Origin: Candidatus Avelusimicrobium ruminicola
GTDB lineage: Bacteria > Elusimicrobiota > Elusimicrobia > Elusimicrobiales > Elusimicrobiaceae
Direction: 5' to 3'
NCBI GenBank assembly: GCA_900319885.1
Contig: ONQH01000026.1
Coordinates: 1 to 9,507, forward strand
DNA: 9,507 nt
This document shows, one piece after another, positions 6,351 through 9,507 of this stretch. The number at the start of each line of letters is the position of its first letter. The first letter of the stretch is position 1. A program made the translations under genes and the position numbers. The notes under the pieces are model-generated. The model had not been told where the DNA came from, searched no databases, and saw only the letters and a list, made by a program, of their open reading frames with translations.

Positions 6351-7332
6351 AGCGCAAAGTTTACAGGCTATTTGGCATGCTATTAACCAGGGAAAACGCT
6401 TCTTTATTGCCGGGCACTTAAACCCGGACGGAGATTCCTTGGGGTGTACCCTAGCCATGACTTCGCTCTTGGAACGCATGGGCAAAACCGTATATGCCTA
6501 CGCCGCGCCGGCTATTGGGGCGGACCTGCAATTTTTGCCCGGCATTTCTAAAATTCACGTAGATAAACTCCCTGGAAAAATTGATTTTGACACGGTCATT
6601 TTATTGGAATGTTCCGATAGAAAACGCGGCGGCGATTTGGAAGAAATTTTAACCGCCGCCCACACCTTGATTAACATTGATCACCACCTGGTCAGCGACG
6701 CTTACGGGGATGTAAACCATATTGATTCCGGAGCCTCCAGCACCGCGGAAATTATTTTTCAGCTTTTTGAGGAATCGGAAGGAAATTTCCTCCCCACCCC
6801 CGAAGAAGCCACTAACCTCTACACCGGAGTAGTTACGGATACGGGGCGTTTTGTCCATTCCAACACCACGGCCGAAGCCCTGCGCGTAGCCTCTGCGTTA
6901 GTGGCGTTGGGAGCGAATATTGCCAAAATCAATCAAGTCATCTACTTTACCAAACCTTACATTGAACTAAAATTACAAGGCCGGGCCTTGGAGAAAATGC
7001 AACTACGCTTTGATAATAAATATAGCGAAATTATCCTCACCCACCGCGATTTTGAAACCTTTGGGGCCACCCCTTCTCAAACGCAAGGCATTGTCAGCCA
7101 ACCGACCATGATCCCCGGGGTAGAGGTTTCCGCACTTATCAAAGAAGAACCCGATAAAGTTTCCGTCAATTTACGCTCTCGTGGCGGAGCCGATGTAAGC
7201 CAGATTGCCCAAACCTTTGGCGGCGGCGGGCATGCCCGCGCGGCCGGCTTTAAGGTAACGGGCAAACCGGTAGATCAAGTAGCACAGGAACTGGCCGACG
7301 TGGTAGCTGATGTCGTTAAAAAACTTGCCTAA
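6340..7332 (+). CDS. nrnA: DHH-family oligoribonuclease / pAp phosphatase (NrnA-like)
   Basis: This 330-residue cytoplasmic enzyme is a DHH/DHHA1 phosphoesterase of the NrnA type, which degrades 2-5 nt RNA fragments and, in characterised members, converts pAp to AMP. Motifs run in the right order: GHLNPDGDSLG (25-35) with metal-binding Asp30 and Asp32, the DHH triplet at 114-116 followed by SD, VVTDTGRF near 165-172, and the DHHA1 substrate-binding GGGGHARAAGF (294-304). The ATG at 6340 is preceded by AAGGA (6327-6331) with 8 bases spacing; an in-frame TTG at 6322 has no such support and adds six lysine-rich residues. The gene overlaps rbfA by 11 bases and truB by 23 bases. This position beside rbfA and truB is common in bacteria and supports NrnA over other DHH subfamilies. 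Confidence 0.92.
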   Translation: MENRAQSLQAIWHAINQGKRFFIAGHLNPDGDSLGCTLAMTSLLERMGKTVYAYAAPAIGADLQFLPGISKIHVDKLPGKIDFDTVILLECSDRKRGGDLEEILTAAHTLINIDHHLVSDAYGDVNHIDSGASSTAEIIFQLFEESEGNFLPTPEEATNLYTGVVTDTGRFVHSNTTAEALRVASALVALGANIAKINQVIYFTKPYIELKLQGRALEKMQLRFDNKYSEIILTHRDFETFGATPSQTQGIVSQPTMIPGVEVSALIKEEPDKVSVNLRSRGGADVSQIAQTFGGGGHARAAGFKVTGKPVDQVAQELADVVADVVKKLA

Positions 7333-8020
7333 ACCGCAAAAAAGCGGCCTTTTACTCATAGATAAACCGGCGGATTTTTCTTCGCATGATATTATTGCGA
7401 TTGTACGACGCATTTTATGTACCAAAACTATTGGGCATAGCGGCACGTTGGATCCCATGGCAACCGGCCTTTTAATCTTGCTCGTGGGACGCGAGGCCAC
7501 CCGCCGCCAACCGGAATTTTTGCAACTCAATAAAACCTATCAAGCCATCCTTTCTTTAGGCACGGCTACCGACACCTGGGACCGCTATGGCGAAATTACC
7601 CACACTGCCCCGGTACCCCCTATTACTACCCAGCAACTGGAGCAAGCCGTGGCGCAACTATCCGGCCCTATCATGCAACAAATTCCCCCTTTTAGTGCCA
7701 AAAAAATAAAAGGTGAGAAAATGTACGACCTGGCCCGCAAAGGCGTGGAATTAACCCCGCGGTTTAGCCCGGTTACGGTTTCGTGGAGCGGGGTACAACT
7801 GATTTCACCTACTGACATTTCGTTCACACTCACCGGGACCAGCGGTACCTACGTACGTTCACTGGGGTATATGCTTGCACAAAAATTAGGTACGCTAGGC
7901 CACCTTTCCCGTTTGCGCCGCTTGGCCATCGGCCCGTATCAAGTAACCCAGGCTTTTGACGGAAATTTGCTTAAAGAGTGTCAAACTGATACCCTATATA
8001 ATTGGGTACAACCTGTATGA
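7310..8020 (+). CDS. truB: tRNA pseudouridine(55) synthase
   Basis: This 236-residue enzyme converts U55 of the T-loop of tRNAs to pseudouridine. The catalytic motif HSGTLDPMATG (43-53) has Asp48 as nucleophile. KTYQA (75-79) holds the conserved Tyr77 that stacks on the target base, and TDTWDRYG (87-94) follows as in other TruB proteins. SGTYVRSLG (178-186) carries the conserved Arg183. It ends soon after the catalytic domain and lacks the PUA domain found in the roughly 314-residue E. coli enzyme; shorter versions are common. The ATG at 7310 lies inside the nrnA coding region with no strong SD, so translation is probably coupled. A TTG five codons in would also keep the whole domain. Its TGA overlaps the ribF ATG. 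Confidence 0.95.
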   Translation: MSLKNLPKPQKSGLLLIDKPADFSSHDIIAIVRRILCTKTIGHSGTLDPMATGLLILLVGREATRRQPEFLQLNKTYQAILSLGTATDTWDRYGEITHTAPVPPITTQQLEQAVAQLSGPIMQQIPPFSAKKIKGEKMYDLARKGVELTPRFSPVTVSWSGVQLISPTDISFTLTGTSGTYVRSLGYMLAQKLGTLGHLSRLRRLAIGPYQVTQAFDGNLLKECQTDTLYNWVQPV

Positions 8021-8910
8021 AAAATTTTATCACTATCGGCACATTTGACGGCGTTCACCGCGGGCACCAGCATTTGTTTAATTTGCTGGAAACGCGGGCT
8101 GTGCTGCACCGAGCTAAGCCCCTTGCGCTTTATTTTCCGTTACCCCCCAAAACGTTGCAAACCGCGCATCCCGAAATGACGGTTCTCTCCCTGCCGGATG
8201 AGAAAAAGCGGCTATTCAAGGACTTAGGATTACGTGCCGAAACCTTGGATTTTTCCCGTGTACGTTCACTATCCGCCCAGCAGTTTTTTAACCGTTTACT
8301 GAATCATTTTGATTGTGGCGGCTTACTCATTGGGGCCGATTTTGCGTTCGGCAAAAACCGGGAAGGATCCGCTGTATTTTTGCGCGAGGCCTGTTCCCAG
8401 AAAAATATTCCCTTTGAAGTGGCCCCCTTTTTTACCGAAGACCATGAAAAGATTTCCTCTTCCCTCATCCGTAAAGTGTTGGCCCAAGGGGATATCCCCC
8501 ACGCCAACGCCTTACTAGGCCGCCCGTACGAACTTTCCGGCCGTGTCATCACCGGGCACAAATTAGGGCGCAAACTAGGCTACCCCACCGCCAATTTAGA
8601 AACAGGCATTTACAAAATTTTACCGCTGGGTGTATTTGCGGTAAAAGTGCGGGTGGGAACTAAAATGTATGACGGATTTTGCAATATCGGTTTTCGCCCT
8701 ACCGTAAACACGCTAAGCACCCTGTTGCCTTTGGTAGAAGTGCACATTTTTAATTTCAAACAAAGTATTTATGGACGGAAGATCACCATCTGGTTCTATC
8801 AAAAATTACGCCATGAAACTAAATTTGACGGCCTGGAAGCCCTCAAGGCCCAGCTGGCGCATGATAAACAACAGGCTAGGGCTTTGCTTAAAAACGTAAC
8901 TTTCCCATAA
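8017..8910 (+). CDS. ribF: Bifunctional riboflavin kinase / FAD synthetase
   Basis: This 297-residue protein makes FMN from riboflavin and then FAD from FMN. The N-terminal adenylyltransferase domain has GTFDGVHRGH (8-17) with the HxGH signature at 14-17, and ISSSLIR at about 145-151. The C-terminal flavokinase domain shows GRKLGYPTANL (184-194) with PTAN at 190-193, then NIGFRPTV, and Glu241 in VEVHIFNF as the expected catalytic base. The ATG at 8017 overlaps the truB stop (ATGA); a TTG 15 bases earlier is less likely. The start is close to the first strand of the domain, so the N-terminus is slightly shorter than in many homologues. In this window it would supply cofactor for FAD enzymes such as the one at 901-2436, though that link is general, not specific. 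Confidence 0.95.
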   Translation: MKNFITIGTFDGVHRGHQHLFNLLETRAVLHRAKPLALYFPLPPKTLQTAHPEMTVLSLPDEKKRLFKDLGLRAETLDFSRVRSLSAQQFFNRLLNHFDCGGLLIGADFAFGKNREGSAVFLREACSQKNIPFEVAPFFTEDHEKISSSLIRKVLAQGDIPHANALLGRPYELSGRVITGHKLGRKLGYPTANLETGIYKILPLGVFAVKVRVGTKMYDGFCNIGFRPTVNTLSTLLPLVEVHIFNFKQSIYGRKITIWFYQKLRHETKFDGLEALKAQLAHDKQQARALLKNVTFP

Positions 8911-8939
8911 AAAACAGCGCCCTAAAAGCGCTGTTTTTC
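8911..8939. terminator. Bidirectional intrinsic terminator between convergent genes
   Basis: A 10-bp perfect stem (8911-8920 with 8928-8937), core ACAGCGC/GCGCTGT with a 7-base loop, begins directly after the ribF stop and is followed by T-rich sequence on the plus strand. The A-run before it gives T residues on the minus strand, so it can end both the rbfA-ribF transcript and the leftward transcript whose last gene stops at 8957. Confidence 0.88.
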
Positions 8940-8956
8940 TTAGTAAATTACTAGGT

Positions 8957-9226
8957 TTATTCTGCCTCGTAATAGTTACGTACAAATAACAAAATGTACG
9001 CTAGCCACGTAGCCCCAAAGAAAATAATAAAGCAGTACGAGCACCACCATAATTTCATTACGGGATCGTAGTTGCGCACCAGGGCATCAAACAACAAATG
9101 GCCCAAAACATACATCAAGTAACCCCACACTACCACAGTCAATAACCGCAGTGCCAAATCCAGCGTAGCACGAATAAACCCTGTTTGCTGATATGGTTGT
9201 TTAATATAAGCCATTACTTTTTGCAT
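8957..9226 (-). CDS. Small two-helix membrane protein of unknown function (PgaD-like layout)
   Basis: This 89-residue protein is not firmly recognised. It has an N-terminal cytoplasmic stretch with basic residues (about 1-20), a first hydrophobic helix at about 27-49, a short loop with charged and aromatic residues (50-59), and a second helix at about 60-82. It ends in a VRNYYEAE tail. Two helices with an Arg/Asp-containing entry into the first resemble PgaD-type accessory proteins of poly-N-acetylglucosamine synthases, but this is a topology guess without a signature motif. The start is supported by AAGGGG (9232-9237) 5 bases upstream. It follows the gene ending at 9236 by 9 bases and is the last gene of a leftward operon that ends at the shared terminator. 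Confidence 0.75.
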   Translation of the reverse strand: MQKVMAYIKQPYQQTGFIRATLDLALRLLTVVVWGYLMYVLGHLLFDALVRNYDPVMKLWWCSYCFIIFFGATWLAYILLFVRNYYEAE

Positions 9227-9231
9227 AAATT

Positions 9232-9237
9232 CCCCTT
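9232..9237 (-). promoter_or_regulatory. Ribosome binding site overlapping the upstream stop codon
   Basis: AAGGGG on the minus strand overlaps the TAA stop (9236-9238) of the preceding gene and sits 5 bases before the ATG at 9226. It decides the start over a second in-frame ATG four codons later and indicates cotranscription and probable translational coupling of the two leftward genes. Confidence 0.7.
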
Positions 9238-9507
9238 AATAAGAAGTTTCCGTTCCCGTTGTATCTACCGGGATTTCCGTATACGTATTATCGCTAAGCG
9301 TATCCGGGGTATAAGTTTGTGTTAAATCTTCCGGCATATCCACACTAGGCTGCGTGCTAGGTTGTTCTTGCGATCCGGTTTGTGCTACCGGTTCCGTTTG
9401 CGTCGTTGATACAGCCGGTTCCGGCGCAGGAACCAAAGCGGCTATTATCCGGCGGTTCGGTTTTGTTTGACGGGCTTTTAATCCTAATAGAATCTTACGG
9501 TCTTCTT
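9236..9507 (-). CDS. C-terminal end of an unidentified protein with a Thr/Pro/Glu-rich tail (partial)
   Basis: The reading frame stays open to the right edge, so this is the 3' part of a longer gene whose start is outside the window; the TTG that could serve as a local start at 9434-9436 is probably internal. About 90 residues are visible. The first part is basic (EDRKILLGLKARQTKPNRR), followed by IIAALVPAPEPA and then a tail of about 60 residues made largely of Thr, Pro, Glu, Gln, Ser and Asp with no hydrophobic core. Such a tail is expected to be disordered and could be exposed. No catalytic motif is visible, and the identity cannot be given. It lies 9 bases upstream of the small membrane protein gene and is probably in the same operon. 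Confidence 0.7.
   Translation of the reverse strand, partial: EDRKILLGLKARQTKPNRRIIAALVPAPEPAVSTTQTEPVAQTGSQEQPSTQPSVDMPEDLTQTYTPDTLSDNTYTEIPVDTTGTETSY

Noticed and set aside
8002..8016. TTG start for ribF five codons upstream
   Set aside because: The ATG at 8017 overlaps the truB stop as ATGA and begins just before the first strand of the nucleotidyltransferase domain.
8941..8953. Odd palindrome TAGTAAATTACTA between the terminator and the convergent gene
   Set aside because: It is short, purely AT-rich in pairing strength and next to a far better terminator hairpin; chance is the simplest explanation.
9236..9436. Stand-alone 66-residue Thr/Pro-rich protein
   Set aside because: The frame continues without a stop to the window edge, so this is the tail of a larger gene, not a small protein.

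Overview
The window looks like chromosomal DNA from a Gram-negative-type bacterium, most likely an Elusimicrobiota member from an animal gut. The taxonomic clues are indirect. One is a stand-alone type IV pilin-like gene of the kind that is scattered in many copies in Elusimicrobium-type genomes (recalled, not checked). The others are the protein flavour of the flavoenzyme and the housekeeping genes. The phylum assignment is an inference at moderate confidence. No rRNA, tRNA, CRISPR array, transposase or phage gene was seen.

Layout, left to right. (1) At 1-29, minus strand, lies a near-consensus promoter reading leftward out of the window, just past a strong intrinsic terminator (39-74). That terminator closes a monocistronic pilin gene (100-537, minus). 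(2) Positions 538-900 form a divergent, AT-rich intergenic region holding the pilin promoter and 5' hairpin and the putative promoter and structured leader of the rightward operon. (3) Positions 901-5933 carry a tightly packed four-gene envelope-glycan operon on the plus strand: a UDP-galactopyranose-mutase-like FAD protein, a GT-C membrane glycosyltransferase, a GtrA-family small membrane protein and a phosphoglycerol-transferase/LTA-synthase-fold enzyme. The genes overlap by ATGA or are 4 bp apart. (4) Positions 5991-8910 carry a conserved housekeeping operon, rbfA-nrnA-truB-ribF. It starts from an extended -10 promoter placed so that rbfA mRNA would be leaderless, and it ends in a hairpin terminator at 8911-8939 shared with the convergent genes. 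(5) Positions 8957-9507, minus, hold a small two-helix membrane protein and, upstream of it, the C-terminal end of a larger protein that runs off the right edge and has a Thr/Pro/Glu/Ser-rich tail.

Functionally, the envelope operon can be read as one path. The flavoenzyme makes or rearranges a sugar precursor, GtrA helps a lipid-linked sugar cross the membrane, GT-C transfers the sugar outside, and the sulfatase-fold enzyme adds a phospho-alcohol group. This is inferred from families and gene order only. The second operon links 30S ribosome maturation (RbfA), nanoRNA/pAp turnover (NrnA), tRNA U55 pseudouridylation (TruB) and FMN/FAD synthesis (RibF). It keeps the common bacterial order, but infB and nusA are not in front of it.

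No clear new defence or mobile system is present. The items most worth checking are the leaderless rbfA start with its overlapping dyad, the SD-poor structured leader in front of the flavoenzyme, the outward promoter at the left edge and the four-gene envelope module.
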